Of a stretch of DNA of 64,000 bases, positions 45,201-55,987 are shown piece after piece. The notes below the pieces were generated by a model. It made no database searches. It was not told the origin of the DNA and saw only the letters and a list, made by a program, of their open reading frames with translations. Made by a program: the position numbers and the translations under genes. The stretch is from Adiantum capillus-veneris (taxonomy: Eukaryota > Streptophyta > Polypodiopsida > Polypodiales > Pteridaceae), in contig CM043958.1 of NCBI GenBank assembly GCA_014529385.2, positions 154,186,293 to 154,250,292 on the forward strand, given 5' to 3'. Numbering within the stretch: the first letter of the stretch is position 1; every line of letters begins with the position of its first letter.

Positions 45201-46082
45201 ATCAGGCTCAATATTTGGTATGCTTGGATGACGTCTTGCCTACATTTATCATTGGCACAAGGTAGCAGTCACAAGAATCATTTCCAATGGTACATAACTA
45301 GACTTCATCAGCTTGGTATACCAATTGAAAGTGATGGCCCTTTGCCCCTAGAGCTCACTTACTAGTAGTTTCACATTGATCATTGTACATAGTTTTGTAT
45401 TATGTTGTATTTACCACTTATGTTTTGTAGACATTATCATCATTTTAAGAAGTGAAGAAGAAGAAATAGCTTTTGGTGCCACATCCACCCCTTGGGATTT
45501 TTGAGAGGCATTTGCAACAATGATGAATTTTGGAAAATTTTGTGGAAGATTGTGTAGTTTAAGATTTTATTTAGGCCTTTGGACTCCGAACTGCAGCTAG
45601 ACTTCCATTTTGGACACGTTTCAACCTTTGTTTGTGTGCAAGAATGCTAAGGGCCAAATTTAATAAGCCTCCAATTATGGTCTTGCTATAAGTGCAACTA
45701 GTGTTTTAATTTCACAAGTACTATATAGTAGTGTGAAACACTATATTGGATATTTGTATGCATATTGTGCTCACAAGTAGTGACATATACAAGCTGTTTT
45801 TGGTCCAGTATAAATTTTGTGCAGATTTGTGATTTTCAATGTACATGTTTAACATTAATGAATAAACCCAGGTAAGAAGCTGGACAAGAACACTTACATG
45901 CTTGAAAGTTCAAACATAGAAATGTTTTGATGGGAAAGGGTGTTGTGGATACATTGAGTGTAAAGAAAAAAAAGCAGCAATGTTGCTCAAGGGACAATCC
46001 TCATCCTCAATATGTGAAGGAGATTTAAATATTAGAAACAAGGAGATTGGGTCTCTATCAACCTAGAGGATATCATTCATAA
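45201..46082. other. Mostly unassigned sequence
   Basis: No clear gene. Broken reading may continue copia gag to about 45330 on the minus strand. The rest shows nothing. Confidence 0.4.
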
Positions 46083-46400
46083 ATGGGAAAATACAGATGC
46101 CATATCCCCCAAGGACGCATGAAAAGTTTGGCCTCACTAGATGTGACCAAGAATAAGGCAAAGGAAGCTAAGGCTAAAAATAGAGCTCAAGGCTATTCAA
46201 AAAAAGACCTAGCTATTGATGATTTTGTTTTAAAGATTGAGGACGTATGTGAATCCCTTGCATCTATTGGTGTCATGGTTGATGCCAATGACAAGGTGGA
46301 AGCATCTCTGCATGGTTTAGGACCATCAAATAAGTAGTTTAAAACCTCTATTCATACTACCAAGAAAATAATCCGCGTTTTATAGATCTTGTGTCTTGCC
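46083..46400 (+). pseudogene. Copia gag
   Basis: The open frame ends with FVLKIEDVCESLASIGVMVD and NDKVEASLHGLGPSNK, the typical copia gag motif (..I..L...L...G....D.D.V..LL.GLP..Y). It continues after a stop with FKTSIHTTKK. Upstream part lost or too decayed. Confidence 0.7.
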
Positions 46401-46539
46401 TTTGAGCATGACAGTCCATGAAGAAGGCATCAAAACAACTAAGCAAGTACTAGCATGATTGAAAATGAGTTAAAAAGATTGCTTGTGATGTAGCCTAGTT
46501 TGAGAACTATGTCTACAAACACTATTTATCAAAATTCAT

Positions 46540-47700
46540 TTGACAAATGTAGAGTGAAGTGTTTGACTGATGTATTGCTTGCACCCAACATTGCAAAGAA
46601 CGTAGTTTCTATTTGGAAAATGGTTGAGTAGGTTTGTACACCATATTCAATTTAGATGGTCTATATGTGCAAGATTACAAGAAGAATGGAAGGCTCATTG
46701 CACAATCCAAGAAGATAGATAGAATATTCAAATTCAATGTAGATGCGCTTGAGATAAAAGCTATCGTTTTTTAACAAGGGTCAAGATTTTTTGCAAACAT
46801 TGACATGTGGAATAAGCTTATTAGGCACACACATATGCAAAGGCTAAAAAATATCCAAAGTGAATATCTTGTGAGATGTTTTCCAGTGTAAGATGTTTAA
46901 AATTCACAAGGTTTGTGATGCTTATTAGTTTGGGAAGTAGACGTAAAGGTATCATTTCCTCATCAAAAGTTTGTAAGAAAAAACATCCTTAAGTTAGTGG
47001 GATCTAATGTATGGAGTCTTGCAAAGATTGCATTTATGAGTGGATGTAGATTCTATGTCAATTAACATGATGACCATACACAAAAATATGGGTTTATGTC
47101 ATGAAGGTTAAATGTGAGGTGTTTACTCACTTTCAAAAAACAACAAACTGGGAAGTATGAATAGGTCTTGAGTTCAGATGGAGGGAAAGAGTACTTTCTA
47201 CGGAGTTTAGTATTTGGTTTAAAAAGAATGGAATCTACACAAAAAAATTGTACACGGGTCTTGAGGTCATATGAGGGGAAGAGCACTTTCTAAGGACTTA
47301 AGTAGCTTTTAAAAAGGGATGGAATTCATCAACAACTTTTTAACACGTATACTCGACAAAAAAATGGTGTTGCTTAGTTGAACTATGGGTACATTGTAGA
47401 AGTTGAAAGGAAAAATGGTTAATGAGAAGAATATGCCTCATTTTCATTGAAATGAAGACATCTTCACGCAGTTACTTGCATTATGAAAAGGTCTCTCTGA
47501 CACTGAGGAGAATTTTACTAATGTAAAACATGATTGGAACACCTTAAAAATATTATATGTATCACATGTGTACATGTGTTGGATAACCTACAAATAAAGT
47601 TTATCCAAAGGCTAAAAAAACGTGTGTTCATTGGCTATTCCCTTGAGCAAAAACGGTATACAACCCTATCACGTGTCAAGTGGGGGCAATCAAGGATTTG
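46540..47700 (+). pseudogene. Copia protease/integrase region
   Basis: Broken frames read CLTDVLLAPNIAKNVVSIWK, VYMCKITRRMEGSLH, MWNKLIRHTHMQRLKNIQSE (integrase zinc region, W..R.GH..) and later KRVFIGYSLEQK-like phrases. The D,D-35-E residues cannot be traced. Confidence 0.6.
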
Positions 47701-47720
47701 ATTCTTGATGATTCAAAGAG

Positions 47721-47866
47721 TTGGTATGCCAATGTAAAAGATGAACTTGGGACTAATGTAAAGGATAATGTGGCTACTACAAACATATAAAAGCTGGTTT
47801 GCTAGTGTAAAAGATAAACTTGGGACTAATGTAAAGGAGAATGTGGATACTACAAACATGTAGGTG
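47721..47866. repeat. 73-bp tandem duplication
   Basis: GGTATGCCAATGTAAAAGAT and GGTTTGCTAGTGTAAAAGAT start two copies 73 bases apart, both containing ACTTGGGACTAATGTAAAGG and ACTACAAACAT. A shorter GAGTAAGT(C/T)GT repeat follows at about 47945-47990. Confidence 0.92.
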
Positions 47867-48118
47867 CGTAGTGACAGATTTTGAGTGGACCACAAGGGTC
47901 ACCTCACTCAAGTAATGTTGAGAATACATGGAGTGGAAAAATATGCGAGTAAGTCGTCAAAATTAGTCACATGTGTGAGTAAGTTGTGCAAATTTGTCAA
48001 ATGTGTCAAGGAAATGGAGAGAGAAAGTTGATGATGCCACAAATATGCCAAATTTGAGTGACGGTCATAGTGATGGTGATTCAAGTGTCTCAAAGCATAA
48101 GTTTTCATGAGAAGTTTG

Positions 48119-48382
48119 GTATAACCTCGGGGGGTTCACCGTTCAGTACCCCCTATATAACGTGCGTTCACGGGGTATAAAAAAAAACCCCTCTTTTAAC
48201 ATGTCTAAATGAATAAAACGACTCTTATTTTAGGAACTTTTTCCAAAATTGAATATAGAAGCCCCTTATTTTAATGTATCTCTATTAAATTGCCTAAATT
48301 TTTTGCATTTCAAAACCCCTCCTTTCGAACTCACATTATACATTAACATGATTACATAGTGCACTCCCTGAGGGTATAACTT
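48119..48382. mobile_element. Candidate MITE inside copia
   Basis: About 260 AT-rich non-coding bases between integrase and RT begin GGTATAACCTCGGGGGGTTC and end GTGCACTCCCTGAGGGTATA. Read as inverted repeats these match at about 15 of 20 positions. The contrast with the surrounding coding remnant suggests an insertion. No clear target duplication beyond TA. Confidence 0.4.
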
Positions 48383-48479
48383 TTGTGAAGGACCCGGGTG
48401 CAACAAGGATGAATCAAAAAAATAGGGTACTTGGCAATGATCTTGGACCACATAGACCTAGAAGAGTAAGGAATTCTAT

Positions 48480-49320
48480 GCAGAGACTGACTTATGACAA
48501 TTATGTGACTCGCCGTTGTGCATATATGGTAAAGATTGTGTGGGGTGTCGATCCTACCTTTTTTGCAAATGTGGTTGGATATCCAAAGTGGGATCAAGCT
48601 ACGGATGAGGAAATGGTTGCTCTTGATACCAATGAGACATGGATTTGTTTTCATTGCCAAGAGAAAGGAATTTCATTTGTTGTAAATTTTCTTACAAGAT
48701 GAAACATGATGCAAATGATTTGAATACAAATCTAGAGTGGTAGGAAACAGGTTATGCACAAACTTATGGAATGGAGTATGAGGAGATATTTAATATTATG
48801 GCTATTCTTTGTACATTATTGCAATAGTTTCAAAAAAAGGCTGGGTTTTCCATTAGACGAATGTAAGGAATTTATTTATTATAGGGAGACTTGCAAGAAG
48901 AGGTGTATATGAAGTGGCCACAAGGATATGATATGTAGGTTGAGAAAAGCACTTTATGGGCTAAATCAAGACTCCTAGAGCTTGTCATAGAAGAATTGTA
49001 GTCTATTGATTTTTGTATGGCCATTATAGATCATTTTCTAGATGTGCAAGAGAATGAGATAGGTATTGTGATCATATGCATTTGTGTGGTTGACTTGATT
49101 GTTGGTGGTGGAAATCATGACGCTAGAATTAAGTATGTAAAGAGTCTCTTAAAGAAATATTTTGACATGAAGTATTTGGGAGAACTACGATACTTTTTGG
49201 GCACTAAGATTATACAGACAGAAGCAAGCAATGGATATCACAACGGCATTATGTGTTGGATATGATGTCAAAGTATGCTATGGCTGATTGTAAGCCTATT
49301 TCTATGCCCTTGGATCAAAA
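48480..49320 (+). pseudogene. Copia reverse transcriptase
   Basis: Frames read VGYPKWDQATDEEMVALDTN, ETWICF, then after frameshifts KALYGLNQD and the palm motif VIICICVVDLIVGGGNHDA, FDMKYLGELRYFLGTKI, then MADCKPISMPLDQN. The catalytic Y-V-D-D box is C-V-V-D, so this RT is dead. Confidence 0.85.
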
Positions 49321-49734
49321 TTTGGAGGTGGGAGATGTGATGTGTTAAAAAATCCCTAATTTTTGGGTCTCTTTGGAAAGTGAAATAAATGGTTTTCCAA
49401 GTGCACATTAACTCCATCATTCATGACATGAAATGCTTGCTATATAATATTCTAGTGTTTTAATTGAAAACCAATACCATTTCCAATCTCTAATGGTTTG
49501 ATGGACTTATGATTCAATTTTGATTTTTTTTTCTTTTTCTTGCCTTTTTGTGCTTTTCGATACTTTTGGGTAAAAAGGAAAGGTTGTACAAGGTGCACCC
49601 AAAAAATTGTTGATTGGAAGCCGATAGAGGGAAGGATAGAACTATGAAAGAGAAATGATATGGGCAAGGTCATGCTTCCTCAAGGATCTCCAATGGTCTT
49701 GTAGCTAGTAGATTTTTTCAAGGAAAATACCCAG
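49321..49734. other. No recognisable feature
   Basis: AT-rich spacer between the copia and gypsy remnants; no LTR boundary resolved. Confidence 0.5.
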
Positions 49735-50528
49735 GTGGTTCAAGGGATATATGACCACATAAGATATTGGAAGAAATGGGTGGGAATGTTAAGAGGCTCA
49801 TTGAATGAGAGAAGTCAACTTCTCAAGAACAACAGTCTAATCACTCTCCTAGTTGAACCCCAAAGAGGCAAAGATATCCCTCAAGAAATAATCCTTCTTC
49901 CAAGAGTGGGAGAAGTAAAAGAGGTCACTTCCATCAAATGAGGAGAAGATCTCCGTTGCCATTACCAATTCCTCCTTCTTCCCACTCCCAAGAAGCTAGC
50001 TCTCATGAGTCTATGTCAAGTACAATGAAACTTTCTTTACGGCGATGCAAAAGGACATATCATGCGTGAAAGTGAGAAATCCAAGCTGTATTGTGTAGCT
50101 ATGTACCTCCAAGTTTTTGCTCATCAATCATGGCTAGTATCTCTCCAAAGATGACACGCTTATGGCTTGGCATGGTCTTACGATCAAGAATGGAGAGTGG
50201 ATTCAAAAGTATGAGGACACATTTTAGAATCACCATCTCAAAGTCACTATCTTCAAAAGAAGTGACTTCTCAAAGAAAAATCAACAATATTGTGTAGGAC
50301 TTTTTGAGGATATGCGCACGTATGTTAATGCAAAAAATCCTAAGATGATCTGAGAAGTCATCTACAACTCCATGGTTACTACCAAAATATTCTATGTTAA
50401 CAAGATGTCTTTTAAAGGTCCAAGAATGAGAAGGCTCCCTACAATGAGCACATTTTGCAAGATCACAGGGCAAAAGAAAAGAAGAAAGAGAAGGGCATAA
50501 ACAAGGGGAAAAACAAGCTATCACTAGA

Positions 50529-50530
<2 letters not shown>
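49735..50530 (+). pseudogene. Gypsy gag remnant
   Basis: Broken plus-strand frames contain KLYCVAMYLQVFAHQSWLVS, equivalent to HHVAMHFQKLARQWWASL, and end with a lysine-rich stretch (KEKKKEKGINKGKNKLSLEE) just before the poly-G, where the knuckle would begin. Confidence 0.55.

Positions 50531-50531
<1 letters not shown>

Positions 50532-50565
<34 letters not shown>
50532..50565. repeat. Poly-G run, 34 bases
   Basis: Uninterrupted G34 on the plus strand after GAGGA. It is capable of forming a G-quadruplex and sits exactly where gag changes to integrase. Confidence 0.97.
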
Positions 50566-50566
<1 letters not shown>

Positions 50567-50568
50567 GT

Positions 50569-51200
50569 CACTTAAAAGATTACATCGCATCGCATGGCTA
50601 CTTTGTTAATTTTCCAAAAAAAAAAATTTACCATGGTATGCCAAGTTCAATAGTCTCTGATAAAGATCCACGTATGAGAAGTCTCTTTTGGAGGCATTGT
50701 TTAAAAACTGATCACATAATTTGATTTCTCTTTAGCATATCACCCTGAAATGGATGGCCAAAGTGAAGTCGCAAATTTGGCTATTCTTGATCATCTCAAA
50801 GTTGGTGAGAAGAACCAAGGTAATAAACGGGAGAATACTTACATTTAGTAGAGTTTTCATACAATAACATGATTCATACTTCTACAAGAAAGTCTCCATT
50901 TGAGATAATTGAAAACCACCCTAATCTTCCACATATCTTTAAAATGCATCAAAAGATATTTGCAGCTGATGAAAATGTATGTGACATTAAGATAGATTTT
51001 AAAAAGATAAAAGATTATATTTAATTGTCACGATAGTAGCAAAAATGAGCTATTGATAATCATAGAAACCTTTAGAGTTTAAGAAAGAAAGATGGGTTTT
51101 TCTTAAATTCCCTAAGGCCCGATTATCTCAAAAGACGCGCTAAAACTAGTAAGGAAGACCCATAGGACATCAAAAGTTATCTGTTAAAATTGTTATGAGG
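50569..51200 (+). pseudogene. Gypsy integrase core and tail
   Basis: YHGMPSSIVSDKDPRMRSLF carries the second catalytic aspartate (SDKD). In the next frame, YHPEMDGQSEVAN carries the catalytic glutamate, then VEFSYNNMIHTSTRKSPFEI. The frame changes once at about 50720. The tail continues in decayed form to GPH..DPPG-like sequence near 51335. Confidence 0.8.
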
Positions 51201-51439
51201 TACTATAATCCATTTTAGATTTTGGAGAGAAACAATGATATAATACCTTATAGACTCAACTTTCCTAATCATTAACATATGCATAAAGCATTTTATACGA
51301 GCTACTTAAAAGGTTAAGGGTACACCTTCAATGGACCCCATTGAACGGGATCCTCCAGGGGTTTGATGAACAAGAAGAAATCCCTCAACTTGAGGAGATA
51401 TCCTCAAACAAGAAGACAAAGTTCTACAAAGTGGAAAGA

Positions 51440-51576
51440 TAATACATGGGTATTTGATTAAGTTCAAAAATTACCCACTTGAAGATGATAAATGGATACA
51501 AGAACCTCATCTAAAGGATTCTCTTATTTTATTGCAAGACTACAATTTCTTTCATGACTTAACTGTAAAGTAAGAT
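51440..51576 (+). pseudogene. Chromodomain of the plus-strand chromovirus
   Basis: GYLIKFKNYPLEDDKWIQEP, then HLKDSLILLQDYNFFHDLTVK and a TAA at 51574-51576. It is open over its whole length and closely resembles the chromodomain at 2287-2436. Confidence 0.8.
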
Positions 51577-52622
51577 ATCAATATACAAAATTTTCAATGA
51601 TTTAATGCAATGTTTACTTTCTTCCAATGCGCTTTCCTTTTTGTGTCACCAATGTTTTCAAGGAACAAGTTTTGCAATGACTATGTCACCAAAAATCGCT
51701 TTAGACTTTCCTAAGGGGAGTATACTTGCTTAAATGTGGATCACAAGAAAAAATGGTATATCTTCAACTTGATCTGTGGATAACTATGATTTTGAGGGAG
51801 GCGTATGTCATCAAATCAATTTTGATGTATAATAGACTTTATCATGGCTTTTTCCTCTTTATAAATGATTCAATGACTATACTAGAGAGAGAAAGCACAT
51901 GTTGAAGGACAATGAGGCATGCAAGGAAGTACATTCATGGTTAAAGAATTTTTTGAATTTGACTATAATTGCAATGAAATTTTCCTAGGATTACACAAGA
52001 ATTTTATGAGACCCAAACCACCAAAATATGGCTTAGCGTGGGTGGGAATTGGAGGTAAAGTAGGTAGAAGGGCATGAGGGCTTAGAACATTCATTTTCCT
52101 CTACAAAAATCCCAAAAGAGACTAAATCTGCATGTTTATACTCCCATAATTTGAACTCTTTCACCTCCTCTTAGAAATTCAAAGTTACTATTTGTGAAAA
52201 GGGGGGAAACACTGACTAAATCGGTTATGACTTGTTCATACGTGGTTGGATTTCAATTTATTTAAATTCAACATTTAGCTTTTTTCAAGCCATACAACTT
52301 TGTAGAAGAAGTCAAAAGATAATTTGGAGTTTATAGAGGTCATATAATAGGATTATAAAAAGCACTATCAAGAATACCCGAAATACAACTATTCTATAGA
52401 GATTCTTGCCAATCTCATAATCAAAGATTTATGAATTCTACTCCTTTCATGTGCAATACACATGGATTTATTATTTATTGATATTTTGACGAAGACGAGA
52501 AAGACATATGATGATCAAGGAAGCCACTAAGTTACTTGAGTCATGAAGATCTTAGCCTCCATGGTCCTATGTATACTCAAACATCTCTTTGTTGTAGAGT
52601 ACTAAGAGCATGAGTAATGAAA
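51577..52622. other. No recognisable gene
   Basis: AT-rich; may hold the 3' LTR of the preceding element, but no partner copy was found. Confidence 0.45.
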
Positions 52623-53044
52623 AGCTATAAGGCCTTCGATGCATGAAATAAGGTGGTTCGGCCGTATAAAACGAAAACAAAAAAAGGAAGTGCAGGAGCA
52701 AGACTTCATTTTTTCCCTTTATAAGCATGCTAGTAATATGTATGTAAGTACAATGGTTGGTTATGCACCCAAAAATGTGGTATATGTCGGTGAATTTATT
52801 CTTAAAGAAAGCTAAACCTAACTAATATTTCAAGCATTGCATTGAATTGCAAATCACATAAGCATGGAGAAGCTCAAGACATTCATCACCATAGCCACAC
52901 ACTCTTGAGTTAGCTCTCTCCTCAAGACAATCTACACACAAAAAGAGCAAAATGTTATGTTTTGTGTGTTTTCACTTGGCTCATTGTATTATATACCTAG
53001 GGCTTCACTTATGTTTATTTCATGCATCGAAGGCCTTGTAGCTT
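52623..53044. mobile_element. MITE-like element with 30-bp terminal inverted repeats
   Basis: The left arm (52623-52652) and right arm (53015-53044) are inverted copies matching at 29 of 30 positions, both containing AAGGCCTTCGATGCATGAAA. The ~360-bp interior has no ORF, but its minus strand has CCCTAGGTATATAATAC and GTGTGGCTATGG, the same LTR-like promoter phrases as at 21786. Target duplications are not clear. Confidence 0.7.
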
Positions 53045-54721
53045 CAAACTAGCTATACTTGCTACCTAAGCATATGAAATGATATTCACATTACAACTTG
53101 AAACTCTTGATGAGCCTACATTACTTTACATAAGGTTGCTTTGGTAAAAAAATGGAAGAATTTTACAGTAGATATATATATTGGAATTTATAATTGTTGA
53201 ATCCTTGATACAAAAAAAATGGAAGAATAACAAGGTTACTTTGGTGAAAAAATGGAATAATATTGAAATTTATGATTGTTGAATCCTTGAGGCATAATTG
53301 CATCTGCATATCATCCATATCAGCTCTTTGTCTACCTTGGTGGTAAGCTTTTTTACTACATGTGTGTGAATTACTATCACCACCTTTAATTTTCAGTGTC
53401 CATCCCTATAGGTAGTGTTGAACAATGTTTATGGAGGCAAGAAGGCTTTTGAGGGCTTTGGATTTGTTTGCTTTGTGATAAGTTCTTGACATCCAAGACT
53501 TGAGAGTATCATTTATATGACTTAGATATTTACACACCCAAAATGTTGAAGGTTGTTGGTACATTGGGTGGATTTGAAAGAGATGAACAATATGAAGGCT
53601 ACTATGTTTCTCGATATTTATTATGGTTGTGTACAATAGTAAAAATCAATACAATCATTATAAGCTAGGCTATTATGATTCTGAATATTTATTATGGTTG
53701 CTTTCAATAGGCCCTTGAAATTTGGATGACCAAAGTGAGAAGATCTTAGGAACAAAAAAAAGTATACTTGGTATAAGCACACGTATGTAGTACCATTAAG
53801 CATGTAAAGTAATAGTGAGATATACATTATTGATGTGATTTGCTCTACTAAGACGGTATTTACATAGTAGTAAATTTTTTGACAGAAGCTACTTTCAATG
53901 TGTCTATATTGGAATTTTGCTTGCCTATTATAGTCAACCTGATGTGCATGAGTGTAGGTCCAAACTCACAAGAGAGGTTTCATTTTCCATCTAGTGTGAT
54001 TTCTCTATGGTTCTACGACATATTTGATCCCCTTGTTAACTCCGTTGTCTACATGATTCTCTAGATATGCCTTTGTACATGAACCTTTGGTGTTGACATA
54101 TGCCTTGAGAGATGAATACTGTGTAAACTTTGACGGGGCTAGATAGCCATATCCATGTGTTCCCTTTGTGGAGTTCTTGTGCTTAAATTAATTTAATTGT
54201 TGGAATAAACCGTTTTTATTCCCTATGATGAAAATTTATTGAGCCGATAATATCAATGTAGCTAACCATCCTTAATATTGCATAAAATTTTGGAAACCAT
54301 CTTTGTTTCATGTTGTTTACATGTTAGAAATAGAAGCCTTTGATTGTCAATGGTTTTTCTAAATTGACAAAACTTTACCCACTTTCTTGGTTGGACTTTC
54401 CTTGGTGCCTAATTTTCCTAGGATTCTCTGCATAGACTAGCCAAAGATGAATCAAACTCTTTCAACATATACACCCCACCTCATCAAAATGGAGGGTTCC
54501 TGCAATGAAACTAGATGTACTTTCACAAAATCAAAATTACTCGAACTACAAAAACATTCGGACTTTTTCTTAAATAGATCTATCCACACATACCTTGAGA
54601 AATTAGCAAGAAAAGTCATAAATATAGACCTCATCATCAGTTACATGCTACTGTGCAAGTCAAGTTTATCAATAATAGCATATCTTTGCAACTATGTTAG
54701 TGGCATGCAAACATGGAGATT
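53045..54721. other. No gene; short imperfect tandem duplications
   Basis: AAGGTT(G/A)CTTTGGT.AAAAAAT repeats at 53132 and 53231, and TATTTATTATGGTTG repeats about 71 bases apart at 53618 and 53689. Nothing coding is convincing. Confidence 0.5.
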
Positions 54722-55050
54722 AGGGAGGATAAAACACAAAACCATTCATGGAATTAACATGATGATCACTTAACTAACCACACAAAAGAGATTGGAGTAA
54801 AGTGCAAACACAAAATGATAACTAGATTGAATTGACAGTGACTTCAAAGAGGCTCATCATATAGAGCTACAGTAGGCATCTCATCTTGTATTATACATTC
54901 CATCATAAGAGGCTCCAAGTTATCCCAAATATACTAATGAACTTGTGGGTAGTCTTTTAGGCATTTTTATGAACCCTTCTACTAGGTCTAAGTGAGTCCA
55001 CACTCTCTAAAAATACCCTCTAAAGCCCATAAACTTAACAACCCTTCCTT
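54722..55050. repeat. Diverged direct repeat, left copy
   Basis: Matches 58320-58740 in the same order (ACCATTCAT.G.ATTAACAT, GAGATTGGA..A.AGTG, AAGCCCATAAAC.TAACAA). It flanks copia gag at 55148-55987 and could be an old LTR pair. Confidence 0.65.
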
Positions 55051-55147
55051 TGGGATTTAGACTATGATATCTCACAAATAGATGTAAAAAGACCAAGACC
55101 AAACTATTTCCAATAAAATACATTGAGAGGTAAAGGAAATAACAAAG

Positions 55148-55987
55148 CTAGAGAATGTCATCATAGCCAGAGTCATAAAAAATAAGAAGGTTGTTGCCAG
55201 ATTTTTTTTCATCTTCTGCCAAACAAATTGATCTTCTAGGCCTCAAACTGCTACCGATATTGCCATTGTCTTTCTTAAAGCACTTGGAAGGAGGATGGCC
55301 CTTCTTTCCGCAAATGATACAAGCCTTCAATGTTAGGCAATCTTTGGCTATGTTTCCCTCTTTGCCAAACTTGAAACAAAACTAACTGCAAATGATCCTT
55401 CCTTAAAGTTGAGTCCCTCTTCTACTTGTTCTCCGCGAACTATAAAGAGTTTATCACATCCTGCAAATTGGGCGTTGGGTTCTCCTCCTCGATGATGGTA
55501 ATTATTTGGTCAAAGCTAGATTTCAAGGCTCCTACTAGAATAGCAATCTTGTCCTCTTTTGGTACACCACAATTCATGTAGGTGAGTCATGTAGTCGTGC
55601 TTTTAAGGCGGTTGACAAGACTCCCATTAGACTCCATGTTTATCTTTTAGAGTTGCTTCTTCAAACTTACCCTAGTCTTCTTTCTTCGAGCCTAGAAGTT
55701 CTTTTCTAAGGCTTTCCTTGTAGATGATGAGGTTTCACAATCATCTATGAAATGTATATAATTGTCGTGCAATGATGTGATTATGATTCCTAGTGTTTGC
55801 TCATCCTTTGCTTGGTTTGTGCACTCATAACCTGTGTTTGCACTCGTGTCTTGTCACTCAAAGAGAGATCACTAATTGTTGGCTTGATTATTCCCCATAA
55901 CCCCTTCTTCATTACATAACCCTTTAATTTAGTTTGACATGTGTGAAACCAAACCTCTTTAAACTTCTTCATCCCTTTCTCTTCCAT
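55148..55987 (-). pseudogene. Ty1/copia gag
   Basis: The minus strand starts with ATG at 55987 (MEEKGMKKFKEVWFHTCQTK, KGYVMKKGLWGIIKP), continues in other frames through QALGIIITSLHDNYIHFIDD-like and LVGALKSSFDQIITIIEEEN sequence and ends with two zinc knuckles. The first, CFKFGKEGNIAKDC, has lost a C and the H. The second, CIICGKKGHPPSKC, is a perfect CX2CX4HX4C. Gag would coat element RNA. No pol follows between 55148 and the left repeat copy, so the element was deleted to gag only. Confidence 0.75.

Larger units (their letters stand above)
46083..49320 (+). mobile_element. Ty1/copia element remnant
   Basis: In order on the plus strand: gag (46083-46337 and beyond), protease-like region (~46540-46760), integrase region (~46790-47700), a 73-bp tandem duplication, a MITE-like insertion (48119-48382), and RT (48480-49320). 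That is the copia order, with integrase before RT. Stops and frameshifts are frequent and RNase H plus the 3' LTR are not found. No LTR pair was identified. Confidence 0.8.
49735..51576 (+). mobile_element. Ty3/gypsy chromovirus remnant, internally deleted
   Basis: A gag remnant (49735-50530) is followed by a 34-base poly-G run (50532-50565) and then integrase core, tail and chromodomain (50569-51573). Protease, RT, RNase H and the integrase N-terminus are missing at the poly-G. It is related to the 291-12318 element by its gag and its chromodomain core YLIKFKNYP.ED. Confidence 0.75.

Noticed and set aside
54447-54773. Plus-strand 108-codon frame
   Set aside because: No recognisable motif and its 3' end enters the left direct repeat.
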